Shown: positions 10,001 through 22,943 of the stretch, in pieces
How positions within the stretch are numbered: position 1 is the stretch's first letter
Layout of the letters: each line of letters starts with the position of its first letter
Assembly: GCF_036785885.1 (NCBI RefSeq)
Contig: NC_092329.1
Coordinates: 6,262,001 to 6,326,000 of the forward strand
Direction of reading: 5' to 3'
Source: Coffea arabica
Lineage: Eukaryota > Streptophyta > Magnoliopsida > Gentianales > Rubiaceae
Length of the DNA stretch: 64,000 bases
Notes under the pieces: generated by a model
What the model saw: the letters and a program-made list of their open reading frames with translations, nothing else
Told to the model about the DNA's origin: nothing
The model's database searches: none
Translations under genes and position numbers: made by a program

Positions 10001-13000
10001 ATGGCTCAAGAACAGCAGCTTGAAGTTGTCAATAATGGAAGGACAGAAAGGACAGGGTGGTTACTAAATTCCCCTGATCCCCCTGGTTTTTTCCATGAAA
10101 TTTTCAGTTCAATAAGGAGGACGATCTTGCCTCATGGAACCAAAAATCATTCCTCATTGCCCAAGAAGTCTTCTGCAAGTAAAGCATTCTCATTCCTTCA
10201 AGGCTTATTTCCTATTCTTGAATGGGGAAGAAACTACAGAGCTACCAAGTTCAAGAGAGATTTGATGGCTGGCTTAACTCTTGCCAGCCTCTGCATTCCT
10301 CAAGTAACTAAGCTATTGAATAACTTATGATCTTTTCTTTTCCATATTCTTCATTGGATTTCTGCGAAAATGAAGCGATTTTCGTGCTGTCTCACTAAGT
10401 CTCAATGTGAATCCTGCCAGAGTATTGGATATGCAAATCTTGCGAAACTTGATCCTCAATACGGCCTATGTAAGTGCTGATATACTATGCTGTCGGAGTT
10501 CTTTACCTGTTATCTTTCAATCAGTTTTATGAAGCACGATTGCAAGGATTGCTAATAGTCCTTCTGGGGCTTCCACAGATACAAGTGTTGTCCCACCTTT
10601 CATATATGCATTCATGGGGAGTTCACGAGAGATTGCTATTGGTCCTGTAGCAGTTGTTTCATTGCTTTTGTCGTCACTGATCCAGAAAGTAGTGGATCCT
10701 GCAGTTGATCCTGTTGGCTACAGAAGACTTGTATTTACTGCAACTTTTTTCACTGGTGCCTTTCAAGCAGTTTTTGGATTATTCAGGTGGTCTTTCTTCA
10801 GAAGTGGGTGTTTCTTCTCTTTATTCTGCAAATCTAATATTGTTGAGTAGATATGAAGATTAAGCATAATTTTACACTTGTACAACTGCAGATTGGGCTT
10901 TCTGGTTGATTTTCTGTCACATGCAACAGTAGTCGGATTCATGGGAGGTGCTGCAATTGTGATTGGTCTCCAGCAACTCAAAGGGTTACTGGGAATCAGC
11001 CATTTTACCACAAAAACAGATGTAATCTCTGTCTTGAAAGCTGTATTTAATTCACTTCGCCATCAGGTAAGTCTTTCGCTTTTGGGCTCTGATGATGCTC
11101 CCTTTAACACCTTTTTCAATTCTAATGATCTTTAAATTCATGCATTTACTGAATAATTACCATATAATTCTTTTGATTGATCAGAAAAATTTGACAGCCT
11201 TTACATCATTGTTCTGTCATGACAGTGGTATCCCCTGAATTTTGTCCTGGGATGCTCATTCCTTATCTTCATCTTGATTACAAGATTTATTGTAAGCAGT
11301 GATTACAGTTCATTTTTAACTTTCTTCTTTTTTTTTTTTTTCTTTCTAGCACAGAGAATTTCAAATTTTATACATTTGTCCATTCATTGGTTCCAATTAT
11401 ATTGCAGGGAAGAAGGAACAGAAAACTTTTCTGGTTACCAGCAATAGCCCCTCTTGTATCAGTTATATTATCAACCTTGTTCGTGTACCTGACTAAAGCT
11501 GATAAGCATGGCATTAACATTGTGAAGCACTTCAAAGGTGGATTGAATCCAAGTTCAGTCCATGAATTACAGTTTAACAGCACACATGTTGCTGAGGCAG
11601 CAAAAATTGGAATAATCTGCGCCGTTATTGCTCTCACCGTATGAATTTCCTATCCAATTTTGATAAATTATTAATAATAATCCTTCGTAAAATCTACAAT
11701 TTTAAAAAAAATATCCTCAATTGTTAATCGAATATGTCAAAATTTGCCTCAGGAAGCCATTGCTGTTGGCAGATCTTTTGCTTCCGTCAAAGGATATCAC
11801 CTGGATGGTAACAAGGAGATGGTAGCCATGGGGTTCATGAATATTATAGGGTCTCTAACTTCATGCTACGTAGCAACTGGTAAGCCAATTTGTTTATACC
11901 AATCTGATATTGGTCAAATTTTGTTACCTCTCAATTATCTTAACATGTTTAATGTCCAATCTTTCGAAATCATCCTCATGTAATCTTTCTTGTTTATTTT
12001 CCAGAATCGATGCTTTATCTGTTACAATCGTACTATTTGAGAAAAAACACAGAGAATCGAAAGTGCTAAAATTGAAGTACACACTAAACTAAAACGGGTA
12101 ACAACATCACATGTACCCAAAAAACGGGTAATAACATGACCGCTTTCGATCCTTAGCTCCGATATGAAACCCCTTTATCGAGACTCACTTTTCAAACCCT
12201 GACACGTATAATAAGTTGTGTTGTAAGAATTGATCTAATTAACCTCACATGACACACGTGTCAAGATTTGAAAAGTGAAACTCAATAAGAAAGCTCTATA
12301 ATGGGATTGAGGATTAAACATGTAACATGACAAGAACCTAAACACGAAAATCGCATAGAAAGTGAGAAACAAAATGAAAAAAAAAAAAATCCATAACTAC
12401 AATGTTTACCATGGATGATTTTATTCGACAGCAGTATGCTAATTGATCAAGATTATTGATTTCTGGGACGTATGAGGACAGGTTCATTCTCAAGGACTGC
12501 TGTAAATTTCAGTGCTGGATGTGAAACGGTGGTGTCAAACATAGTGATGGCTACTACAGTTCTTGTATCTTTGTTATTATTCACCAAGCTGCTGTACTAC
12601 ACTCCACTTGCAATCCTGGCATCAATAATTTTGTCAGCCTTGCCCGGACTCATCGACATCAATGAGGCCTACAATATATGGAAGGTGGACAAGCTGGATT
12701 TTATCGTTTGCGTCGGTGCCTTTTTGGGCGTCTTATTCCGCTCCGTCGAAACTGGACTTCTTGTTGCGGTAATGTGTATTTCGTATATCATGAACTGATT
12801 TTTTTTCCTTTTCACGGTTTATCTAACGGATTTAGGTGTTATATTTCTGAAAATATATGATTAATTAAGAAAAATAAATAAATACAAGGAAGGATACGTA
12901 ATATTAAATATGAAAAATATATAAATATAAGACAGTTTATAGGTGCATGCTTCTGTGATGAGTCCAGACTCCAGCCCGTTAGATCTGCTCGTTTGGATAG

Positions 13001-14397
13001 TAATTTTTTGAAATTTTTGTAAAAACATATATAGTAGCGATTTGATGTGTATGAGGTATTAAGAATATTAAAAAATATTGTCAGAACCAACGTAATAATT
13101 TTTCTTTGAAAAACTGTAATCCAAACATGGCAAGTTACTAGTTTTCGTTTTCGTTTGGACAATTATTTTTAGAGGTGGATTTTTAAAAATACTGAAAAAT
13201 GTGTTTTGAATATTTTTAGAAAATATGCAGTTTAAAAACACTCTATCTAACCTTAATAGATTGATTTGCACTTATGCACTCATTGTATTTTTTCTTTTAA
13301 ATTTAGATACACTCTTAGCTATGTTTCACTCCTCGGAACTTTAATTATTAAAAGTCTGTTAAACTTACAAAATTTGCCCTAGCAAAGCTTTGCACGAATA
13401 TACTTCCAGGCTCTCATTTATCTTGATGTAAATTTTGCTGCCCCAAAGTATATAGGATACTCACGCTTTAGTTTTTTTTATTTTTTTTTTGCATAAGTAT
13501 GTACTCTTACTGTCTTACATAAATAATTCTATGATGCACAATAAGAATTATTGTCATATGATGATTAATCTTCCATTGCAGGTTGTTATCTCTTTTGTCA
13601 AGGTAATTGTAAGTTCAATTCGACCAAGTACAGAAGTACTAGGAAGGGTTCCAGGGACAAGTACCTTCTCCAATGTCATCCAATATCCAATGGCAACAAA
13701 AATTCCTGGCCTGCTTATAATCCGAATTAATTCCGGATCACTTTGTTTTGCAAACGCAAATTCCATTAGAGAAAGGTACAATTTCTGCTTGAATTACAAG
13801 AAAACCTACTCTTCCCTCTCTCCCCCCCCCCCCCCCCCCCAAAAAAAAAACATATGTGTTAAACAGGGTTCTAATTCCAATTAATGAAACCCAAGAATTT
13901 TGCTTAGGATTTTGAGGTTACTAGGGGACGAAAATGAAGAGAATAGCAAGGACAACATTCGTGTACTTGTCCTTGACATCTCGAGTAAGTGCTTTCAACT
14001 CTAATTATTGAATATGGCATTATCCAATCTTCACACCAAACTAACTTCTAAGTAAATCTTTGTTTTAACAGATGTTATGGGCATTGACACTTCAGCTATC
14101 ATTGCCTTAGAAGAACTGCACAGGGAATTGGTTTCACGGGGCATAGAAGTAAAGCTTTGATTCTTATACAGTAATCAAAGACTCTGATGTTTTTCAGTCA
14201 TTCTACAGCTCTAATTTTATTTATTTGTCAAACTGCAGCTGGCTTTTGCAAGTCCAAAGTGGCAAGTGATGTCCAAACTAAAGTTGGCCAAATTTGTAGA
14301 TAAAGTTGGAAGAGGGAGATTTTTTCTCAATGTTGAAGATGCCGTTGATGTTTTCTTTGATCCCAACATGTCTGCCTCTGCCGTCCACAACTGTTAA
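10001..14397 (+). CDS. Sulfate/proton co-transporter, SULTR2-like (650 aa, 12 exons)
   Basis: Plasma-membrane sulfate uptake carrier of the SLC26/SulP family. Exons: 10001-10303, 10421-10469, 10579-10786, 10892-11066, 11226-11291, 11408-11638, 11753-11879, 12482-12768, 13582-13775, 13908-13984, 14072-14148, 14239-14397. All introns are GT-AG, and phases close to 651 codons including the stop. The N-terminus [16 protein letters not shown] resembles SULTR2;1, as do [39 protein letters not shown] and [16 protein letters not shown]. About 10-12 membrane spans cover roughly residues 90-480. A STAS domain follows in exons 9-12, with IRVLVLDIS then GIDTSAI as the phospho-acceptor loop. In Arabidopsis, group 2 members are low-affinity carriers of vascular tissue; that role is inferred here. 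Introns 7 and 8 hold MITE-like inserts. Confidence 0.95.
12100..12345. repeat. MITE-like imperfect inverted repeat in transporter intron 7
   Basis: Words such as TCACTTTTCAAACCCTGACACG on the left half pair with CACGTGTCAAGATTTGAAAAGTGA on the right half, and further out GATCCTTAGCTCC pairs roughly with GGGATTGAGGATT. It lies wholly within intron 7. Arms are diverged and no clear target duplication was seen. Confidence 0.55.
12826..12935 (+). repeat. Partial copy of the 15.1-kb MITE in transporter intron 8
   Basis: The stretch with AAATATATGATTAATTAAG then AATAAATAAATACAAGGAAGG and ATATAAATATAAGA parallels 15140-15240 in the same order and orientation. It is truncated at both ends. Confidence 0.5.
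12991..13127. repeat. MITE-like repeat in transporter intron 8
   Basis: Starts GTTTGGATAGTAATTTTTTG and ends AAACTGTAATCCAAACA, an imperfect inverted pair typical of short PIF/hAT-type MITEs with GTTTGGAT ends. Non-coding; limits approximate. Confidence 0.5.
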
Positions 14398-14750
14398 TGG
14401 CTCTTCTGCTTTTTCACAGCATGAAGTTTCAGATTAGTGATCAGTGACCGCAAGAACAAAATATAGATGAATTCAGGCTCCATTTAGTTTATTCCATGCT
14501 TGAAATGTACAACACAAAAAGAGGCCGATTCTGCAGCCACTTGTCCACAAAATCCATTAGTATGTGTTTAATTTGATTTATTGACCAAAACAAATGCTTA
14601 ATCCGATTTCATTTGGAGCCACCAAATAGGGGATGCCCTGTTGAAAAGTTCAACACAAGTTTCTTCACGGTGCACATCTCTATTAATAACTCCGGTAAGT
14701 CCTAAAACATGTCTAATATTTTCCCAAGTTGAAAGAAGAATCAAACTACT
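14398..14750. other. 3' flank of the transporter gene
   Basis: Contains the presumed 3' UTR of the transporter. No other feature was recognised. Confidence 0.5.
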
Positions 14751-15065
14751 TCATACTCACACGAATAGAATTCGACTGATAGGATTTCGTTCAAATTTGA
14801 TTGGCCGGCTAATTAAACCAAAGTTAAAAAACAATTTATGATTGATAAACTTTCAAATTCGACTCGATTAGCATATAAGTGAAATTTATATGTAAAAAAT
14901 GTAAACTGTTTGAACTCGGCTCGATTCAGTTTGATAAAAAGTTCATTAAAGCTCAACTTGAAAAGTAAACAAATTAAGTTTGAACAAAATTTCAAACTCA
15001 TCAAAACAATCAACAAAATTTAACATTAGAGTGTTTGACTTATTTAGACTCGTTTACACTCCTAT
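14750..15065. mobile_element. Decayed TCGAG-type hAT-like element
   Basis: The right part holds the family's subterminal words (GAACTCGGCTCGATTC, TTCGACTCGATTAG) and a right edge GACTCGTTTACACTCCTA, like the termini of the copies at 17992-18540 and 60333-60784. The left edge and target duplication are too worn to place. Confidence 0.5.
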
Positions 15066-15110
15066 TCCTCTCCTATATTCACATGCAATGCCTATTTCTT
15101 TGAGTCTATT

Positions 15111-15362
15111 TAATGGGCACTCGTTAACATATATTTCAGATATCATAGTTTTGAAAATATAAAATTAATTAGAAAAAGTAAATAAACGTAAGGGAGGATA
15201 AATAAGATTAAATAGGAAAAACATATAAATATGAGAAATGCAAAAAAATCATAATAATTGTTAGTATGTGTAGTATGTGTATATACATGATAAGTTAGGT
15301 GAATTTTAGTATGTGTGTGTATGATAACTTAGGTGAATATTGGATGTATTAATAAGTGCGCA
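15111..15362 (+). mobile_element. MITE with TAATGGGCACTCGTTAACATA-type ends
   Basis: About 250 bp, AT-rich, bounded by TGGGCACTCGTTAACATA and its inverted relative TGTATTAATAAGTGCGCA. Internal words recur in partial copies at 9226-9400 (inverted) and 12826-12935, so it is a dispersed family in this region. Superfamily uncertain. Confidence 0.6.
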
Positions 15363-15676
15363 TCGAGCACCCGCTAGAAAAACGTCAAGCGACATAGCGG
15401 ATGCACCTGTGAAAGCGTGCGACGTATTTCCAACTTCACCTGAAGCTATGGGAAAAGCGCGTTCGAGAATAGCGTTGTGCAGACAGCTGACTCATCATCC
15501 ATCGTGGACTTGTACATCTGCTTTGCTTAAAACGTCGTAGTTATGTCGTCTTTTCTCGTGCACGGTGCAACTACTGAAAGTTGAGGTAACCTGTTCGACG
15601 ACGCTCGGTCGCAAAGAAGAAAGAACTCTCCGGACTTCCGGCTACGTTTTCTCGACTCTGACCCTAATCAGCAACC
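15363..15676 (+). promoter_or_regulatory. CpG-rich promoter/5' UTR region of the DFRP_C-like gene
   Basis: A stretch of roughly 200-300 bp is far richer in CG dinucleotides than the surrounding AT-rich DNA (for example AAAACGTCAAGCGACATAGC, GAAAAGCGCGTTCGAG). It ends at the ATG at 15677. I infer the core promoter and leader of the next gene. A 66-codon frame within it has no known motif and is not called. Confidence 0.45.
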
Positions 15677-17376
15677 ATGGGAGCGGAAGAAGAACGAGAA
15701 GCACCGAATCGGAACCCAGTTAACACTGACCCAAAACCTAATCGCATAACTCAAGCTCAATTCCTCTCCTGGAAAAGCCAAAAGGTCTTTCCTAATATCC
15801 TTTTTTTCAATTAATTTATTGGTTATTCATTTTTTGTTACTTGTTTCTTTTCCCTATTTGATTTAGGGAATGTTTATGTGATGAGTATTGTACAAAATTT
15901 GAGCTTTAATTAATTTTCTAGTTTTGTTTATCCTTTTATGGCTTCATTAATTAAATGACATTCAATTAAGTTTCATGACGTATTATCCATGACTGGTAAT
16001 ATTGTTTTATTTTCGCATAAAAGAATAATCTTGCTGGTATTTCTAGCTTATTAGTTATGGCAAGTTTATGATTTGACCAAGGGGGATGGAGTAAGGAAGA
16101 GTAGTTTTTTAGCTGAATAATTACCATACACTTATGAGCGTTTGTATTCTTGTTTTTTACTCTTCGTAATTGAAATTCTTTATCGAAATAAGTAACTGAA
16201 GCATTGACACTACATGGGGTCAGCCATTGAAATCCTGTAGTATAACGCAATTTCGTTGAAAAGTTAACATGGGAAACAGGTGGATTCTGGAAAGAAGAGG
16301 AATGGGTAGAGAGAGAGAGAGAGGCAGGACATTGAGGTAGGAAATGAAAAGCTGATAAACTTGAATCAAAAGAAAATTTTGCAATTTATACAGTGTAGGT
16401 TCTTTTTTCTTTGTGCCGAGTAGTACACAGCGCATTCTGTAATTTCATCAATTTATCTTTAATGACTCAGTTCGTAATTGTTACATTTCCAGGAAATGGA
16501 TTACCTTTGCCTGTTTGGCCTTTTGATTGTAAATGCAAAGCCATGACATCATTATCTCTTATTTTTTATCAAGACTTGTTAATGGGCTAATTCAAGAACT
16601 ATAAACTGCCATATGTCTTAGCTGCTACTTCTTACTTTCATCAGTTTTGTCTTCTTGTTTCTTTATGCATATTGGCTTGGTTTGGAGTTATCTGATTCTC
16701 TCCTCTTTTTTAGTTCTTATGGGGGAAGTGCAGATTGGGAAGGGAGGGAAGTGGAAGGGGGAATGGTCTCTGTTGTAACAAGCTACTACCTATTTGTTGC
16801 GAATGTTTTTGTGGATTTACTATGTTCCACAAATAAATTTTACATACTTGGAATGTTTTTGCATGGGAACCTTTTTTGTCTTTTCTTTTCTTTTTTTTCC
16901 CCTTTCGGTTTTTAGGTTTACTAAAGGCCTGCATTTCTTCTTGGTGCTTTCTTGATGTTCCTTGATGTACGTGTATCACCGTAAGTTTACAAACGCTAGA
17001 TGGTATATTAAGCCCTTTTTGGAGTTAAAGCAGAAGGTGAAACTTACAACAGAGACATATGCAGCTGTCACTAATTTTCTTGCCAATAATTTTTCTTCAC
17101 GGAGCTTAGAGGAGATCAGACTTGTTTTACCTCTTTGCTGGAGTTGTATAGTGGTATTTATGACATTATTGCTTGAAGGGTAATAGCTTTTGTCAGTTTA
17201 GAGGAAACATTTAGCAATAACTCATTTACTTTGTCTTGTAGGATGCTATTGCATCAGCTAGAAAAGCTGAAGCAGAAAGGAAGCGTTGCGAGGATGTAGC
17301 AGCAGGATTGGTGCAAATGAATGGCCGTGAGCTTTTTCAAAATGAACCTTGGGTGTTTGATAATTCTCGTTACTAA
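15677..17376 (+). CDS. Small ZC3H15/TMA46 C-terminal-like protein (80 aa, 2 exons)
   Basis: Exons 15677-15784 and 17242-17376, joined at phase 0 by a 1457-bp GT-AG intron; the CDS is 81 codons with the stop. After a hydrophilic start, residues about 24-79 read ITQAQFLSWKSQKDAIASAR, a basic helix, then VQMNGRELFQNEPWVFDNSRY. This resembles the FLxWK...GREVF/LF...P segment in the C-terminal half of ZC3H15/TMA46, partners that stabilise DRG1-type translational GTPases. The zinc-finger half is absent. Plants also have short free-standing proteins of this type, so I read it as a complete small gene, not a fragment. A role in translation is inferred from the family only. The start follows the CpG-rich leader. 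Confidence 0.8.
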
Positions 17377-17991
17377 GTTCAATTTTACTGTGCTTACAAA
17401 AAGTAGTATAAAAAAGAAGACAGTTCAATCTCTATGAGGAAGCATTATGTTTGAAATTTGTTACTTCACCGATACATTTGTAGTTAAGGTTACAAGCAAG
17501 TTCCTGATCAGACAGAGCACATGGAAGTCAAGGTTTGAAGTTGGTTCCGAATTAGACAGAGCGCGCTTGGTGTGCTTCTTTATACCGTGTAGAAAATGTT
17601 TCAGCTATAAAGAAGGGAGATATAACAAGAAGTTTTTTATTATTCGAATCTATTGAGGAATTGGAAAATATTTCCCCTGAATGCTCAAGAAATCCATTGG
17701 ACAGGTCTTTAGAAATTCTTTTCCAACATATTTACTTCATAGATTCACATCCAACAAAATATTTAATTATCAGGTCATTTCCTTGTCATACATCTTTTTG
17801 TAAGTAAGTTTTTGAATGCATCGTTTGAATGTCAAATGGGTTGGCTACGTCGACGGGATATGCGATGATAGCTGGAAGCGAGAGGTGGTGGAGGAGGAAG
17901 AGAGGAGAAGGGAACGAGACTGGAGACAAAGCTGAAGCCGACCAAAGTTTCTCGGACATGCTGAAAAGGATGAAAAGCCCATCAATCAACC
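17377..17991. other. Intergenic, no further gene seen
   Basis: Includes the likely 3' UTR of the small gene. The short frame at 17829-18032 lacks motifs and runs into the transposon. Confidence 0.5.
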
Positions 17992-18540
17992 TAGGGGTGG
18001 TATCAAGGCGAGTCGAGTTTGAGTTTAAGTAGTACTATGTTTGAACTTGAACTCGATCCCTATTGATGCTACTTGAGCTCCAACATAATAGAAATTAAGG
18101 TTGAACTTGACTTGTTTGAATTCGAGTAAACTGCAAACCTTATTAAGTTCAAACTACTCGAATTCGAGCACGAGTTTTGAGTCCAAGTTGAGTGATTTTT
18201 CTCTTTTTTTCTTTTTAATTTTTTATATTTTAAATTTATCAGATTACTTCTTTGCCATCCATTACTTTTTTTTACTGAACATTAATTCATGTAAATTTAT
18301 TAAAATAAGAACTCATAACAGTCATTCTATAATTAGAATATATAATATATAAATAATGTAAATACTCGATTAAGCTTGTCGAGAACTCGAGTAGCTACTT
18401 CTGATGTTCGAACTCGATTCGTTACACGGGATGAGTAGCTCGAGTTTGAGTTCGAACTCGATCAAATTGAATTCAAACCAAACTTTTGATCAAGCCGCTT
18501 GCAAATTACTTGCGATCGGCTTGGCTTGCCCATGCCCCTA
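17992..18540. mobile_element. hAT-like miniature transposon, TCGAG-rich family
   Basis: 549 bp. Starts TAGGGGTGGTATCAAGGCGAG and ends GGCTTGCCCATGCCCCTA, an imperfect inverted pair. The flanking 8-mers AATCAACC and AGCCAACC agree at six of eight positions, as expected of an older 8-bp target duplication. Dense TCGAG/CTCGA words lie near both ends around an AT-rich core. No coding capacity. Confidence 0.75.
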
Positions 18541-19885
18541 AGCCAACCTGTCTCCTGAGTTATTCACCCACAAGGGTAAAATAGGAATGCGAGGGCAAAT
18601 CAGGCAAGAAAAAACCAACTGGGATACACCTCACTGACGGCAGTCCAACCTGACCTAGTATTGTTCACGTGCCAGCACAAACAATTATTTGCTGAAATTA
18701 CAAACCTACGCACTCAGAATACTTGCCAAATGACCTAAATGCCCACACAATTAAGGGGACGAAACCAATTCCAAATGCATACAGCTCCCGCTCAATCCAA
18801 GTGAGAGCACTCCCTCTTTTATGGTAGTTTAGATTTACTGGAAGTAATCCAATGTTTATCGGAAGTTTGGAAATTAGTTTAAACTTTTGAATTTTTACTA
18901 AAGTAGAGATTTTGCAATTTGAAAGAGTTACTTTAAAGTTACCATGTTGAGCAGAGACTTTAAAGTCTCCATTTGAAAGGGTGACTTTAGATGTCACCAT
19001 TTAAGCGGCTTTAGATTAAACAGTTTAGAGATAAATGATGTCTAAAAATAAATAACCTAAAGTTGTCCTCTCAAAGGACAACTTCAAAGTCACAATTTGA
19101 ATGTTTGCACTCCTCATTTCAAAAGACAAAAATCTCTACTTTAGGAAGGATTCAAGATGTGGGCCACTTTGGGATTTTTCAATAAAAGTCGGATATTTGA
19201 GGCAAACAACCCTTCAATGGTTCATTAAAACGAATGATTCTATTTTTCCCTCCTCAATTATTGAGTCTCCTAAATAAGTACTCAGGATATTGAGTCTCCC
19301 AGATAGGCACTCAGGACATCCTGCTTTGGTCTATCCATATATAGACTTAATTAATTGCAAATATTTGAGCATATCTATCACTAATTGGCTTTTGTCCAGA
19401 CTCGTCAACTAATAGACGGAAGTATGCTGAACAGCACTAAACACCTAAAAGCGTAATAATAGTTGACTGAAGGATGCTGAATGCCACTGAAAATCTAAAG
19501 GTATAAGCGTAACATTAGTTGGAGGTTTGCATGAAAAGTCGTCGAATTACAAGAGAATAATTCACTCACACATCTCAGTGTGAGATAAAACAATGCCCAA
19601 AAACAAATTCAATATCCCATAGATAATACAAAATAAAATCCACTAGGTACAGTCATGCAATATGCAATTACTAGCCAAAACTTGGTTGAAGTACTTAATT
19701 TTTTTTTTAAAAAAATCAATAATGTACTTAATATAAAAATATAGAATCAGATACTTGCTACGGCTAATAATGCATAAGCTTGAATAAATCTGAGGCAATC
19801 AGAACTCAGAAGTTAAGCCGTTCATAGACTAGCCTGATGTGCAGTGACTATCTTTGACTATAAAAAATTTAGTATCAATAGCCAG

Positions 19886-19938
<53 letters not shown>

Positions 19939-22680
19939 CACAGTCTAAACTACAAGCTCTCATGTTGCTGAACAACATGATTTCTATGCAAAATCTGGCC
20001 AATTATCGAACTCTTTGCACATCATAAATCCACCCCTCTAAAACTTGACGAATATTTTTTCCTCATTAAGGGAGGACGAGTTTTTTTGTATATTTCTATG
20101 GAACTTGAAAAACAAACCAAGGTAGCATTAGGAGGATACATTATTTTACACATCAAAGAGGCAAATAAGATGCAGACATGGAGCAAATCTTCAGAGAAAC
20201 TAGGGAGCTCCACCAAGAGAGCAATTCTATCCAAGAGCGACTATTCAAGCAGGATATAATGTACTGAATCGAGCTTATGCCTTCAGAATGTAAACATGTT
20301 TATAGCATTGTTGATTCCTTATGTTAGTTATCCAAAAATTGTGCTGCTCATTTTTTTCTTGAACTTCATTTAGTGCTCCAATAAAAGGTATCATTCTATC
20401 ATGGAAACGAAAAAAGATCCAGTAGCTCAAGTGAATCTATGAATAAACAACTGAAGAAGTTATGTCGACTGATGGAACTCAAAAGGTAGTGGCGGATATT
20501 GAAGTGAAGTTCACAATCATGGCTTCCCCAGTACGAGTTGAACTTGATGCTATGGAGAAGGAAAATGATTTACTTGAAAGGACCTTTCAAATTAGTTGAG
20601 CAAAGAACTTTAAATAGATTCATGTATTATCAAAATAAGATCAGTGGTTTATCATTTCATTCTAGAATATGAACTCTGTGCATAAGTGAGAGCAAATTTC
20701 TACTTCGACTAACATTATATGGAGTCTGAATAGGGTTGGGTTGTTAAATCTATGCATGGTTTTGAACTTCAAACAAGCACCAGACGATAAGTACATAGAA
20801 TCAAGTAGACAGAAAAATTGTTGTTGTCTGGTTGTTCTCTTGAAATCTGGTGTTTTTACAAAATAAATGAGTGTGATTTGGAATATCTATAACGATTGGT
20901 TACACTGAATAATTTCCTATTTTACAATGTTGTAGATCGTATGTTGGACATTCAAACCATTTGAATAAAGACCAATAAGGCAGCAACTATTCCTTGTTTC
21001 AGGGTTCATTCAAGAACTTGTAACTATTTGTAGATACCGAACTAAATAATGTTAAATTTTAAAAAACTAAATCAATCTTTTTTTTTTTCATTAATCATAC
21101 TTCTGTAGCTTTTTGAGTAATGCAAATGAAAGGTTTTAAACAATGTCTGCTTTCACTTAATTTTCATGTATAGCTGATAATTTTTATGCTATTGTTGTAC
21201 TACTTATTACCAAAAATCAAAATAATAAAAATTAGAAAGCAGGGACCATGATTTTTTTTTTCTTTTGTACTTAACAGATTGTCTCGCAAAAATTAATATG
21301 AGAAGCGAAACCCATATTTGCTTTCGACCACTCAACAATCCATGTTTGCACGTTCAACTAGATCAAACTTGTTGGGATCTTTTTATCAAGCATTCATTTG
21401 CCTCGATATTTTCATGTTATTTTTTATTTGTAGTTGTAACAAGCACTACTAAATAAAGAGGATCAAGAGTTCTGGTTCCCATAATATTTTGCAGGACAAT
21501 ATCATAAGTGCTGAAGTTTAAGTTATAATCCTCCTTTTCTATTTTATATCATCCTAAACACCCCCACGATCTTCAAGTGAGGAGCCACAACAACTCTGTA
21601 TATAGTGATCAGGTATTTTAGTTGGGTTGACCCATCTCATAATGAAAATTCTTCTCTAGTATTGGTTGGCGAAATCAAAATTCTTTATAATTATGACACG
21701 GTTCAAAGGTAAAAATCCTTGGTTTTTCATTAATTTTATCATCATAAAAGTAGACCAAAGTACTTATACATCATTAACTACACAGAAGTTGGATTAGAAA
21801 AAACTTAAACGAATCAAGCAAAGAGATTGATTGTGCTACTTGACTAATAAAAATGATTCACCTTTGCAGACTAGTACAGTAGATATCCTATGTGATGAAT
21901 CAGAGATTGTTTGGTGAACTTATAATGTGGTTTTTTTGGGGATAATCTAGGTGAAGAGAATGACGAACCATAATAAGATAGATGGTCAACAATAATGATT
22001 AAAGACAAAGATGGAAATTCTTATTGGCATAATGATTATGACTGATAAGCTATTAGTCAATCTTTAAATTAAAGATAAAGATGGAAATCCTTATTCTCAT
22101 GTATAACTGATAAGCCATTAGAGAAGGGTTCGAATGTGAAATCTTTCGCTTATACTCCCTCCCCCAAAATTACCCATTCTTCTAGTTGTGAGTAAACAAA
22201 AATTCCTTCTGAAAAAATAACAGTAGTGTTAGTCCACTAGTTATTCAAAAATAAAGTAATTTTAGAAAAAAATACAATGAATAATCCATAGTTAGTTATG
22301 CACGATTTTGTGATTGATGTTTAACTATCGATAGTAGTACATATGGTTATGTCGTCCTTAATCAAATGGCAAGCCTTAATTTCTACGTCTTGCTCAATGT
22401 GAAAAGGAAAGCAACCACAAAATTTTCTTACGAAAGAGGAAGCAAATGGAGACAAATAATTATCCATCTACAAAAGATTGGATACATTGCTATCTTCCCC
22501 CGTGGTTAATGAAATAAAAGATTGGTTAGGCAATACGACAATTTTTTCTTACCTGTCACATTTCTACAAGTTGAAGTGATTTAGACAAAGGCAAATTACA
22601 TAAAACTAAGGTCTCGCTATAATTAATAGTAGCTTTCCGTTTTCTTGTCCTTATAAGCAAGATAAGGCTGTCTAGATTTC
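18541..22680. other. Long intergenic stretch
   Basis: No gene was recognised. It holds small tandem duplications: a unit of about 30 bp with ATTGAGTCTCC...CACTCAGGA near 19259-19320, and a diverged pair of about 60 bp with GATGCTGAA/TATGCTGAA near 19420-19515. There is also an AT/AC microsatellite. The rest is AT-rich and unstructured. Confidence 0.5.
19889..19938. repeat. Compound AT/AC dinucleotide microsatellite
   Basis: About 18 AT units run into ACACAC units. Likely variable in length between individuals. Confidence 0.9.
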
Positions 22681-22943
22681 AATCTTCACATAGTACAGCA
22701 GAGTATCAGTTCAGGTACTAAATTTCTCTCTTTCTGTATCTCTGTATAAAACTAATATCATCCATCCTCTATTCTTTTTCCTATTGTACTTCATTTCTTT
22801 GTTGTGCTGTTTTCTGATCCTTTTAATGCTGATGTTTTAGCTGCCTCATCATAACATAATTTCAAACTTTCTACCCATGTGATATCATATTTCATTTTCA
22901 GCTTTGGGCAAAGATTTCTATCACCGAACTAAGAGTAGTTAAG
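22660..22943 (+). promoter_or_regulatory. Probable noncoding 5' exons of the 380-aa gene
   Basis: Splice-like signals occur twice without a coding frame: TATCAGTTCAG/GTACTA at 22714-22715, and TTCATTTTCAG/CTTTGG at 22901-22902 followed by GTTAAG/GTAAAA at 22943-22944. A 42-nt exon (22902-22943) between two UTR introns would fit a leader for the gene whose ATG is at 24871. This is inference; no transcript was available. Confidence 0.35.

Noticed and set aside
15340-15540. 66-codon frame in the CpG-rich stretch
   Set aside because: No family match; starts inside a MITE edge; better read as promoter or leader.
22120-22165. GGTTCGAATG word suggesting a tRNA gene or SINE B box
   Set aside because: No cloverleaf partner arms or A box at the right distance, and no tail.
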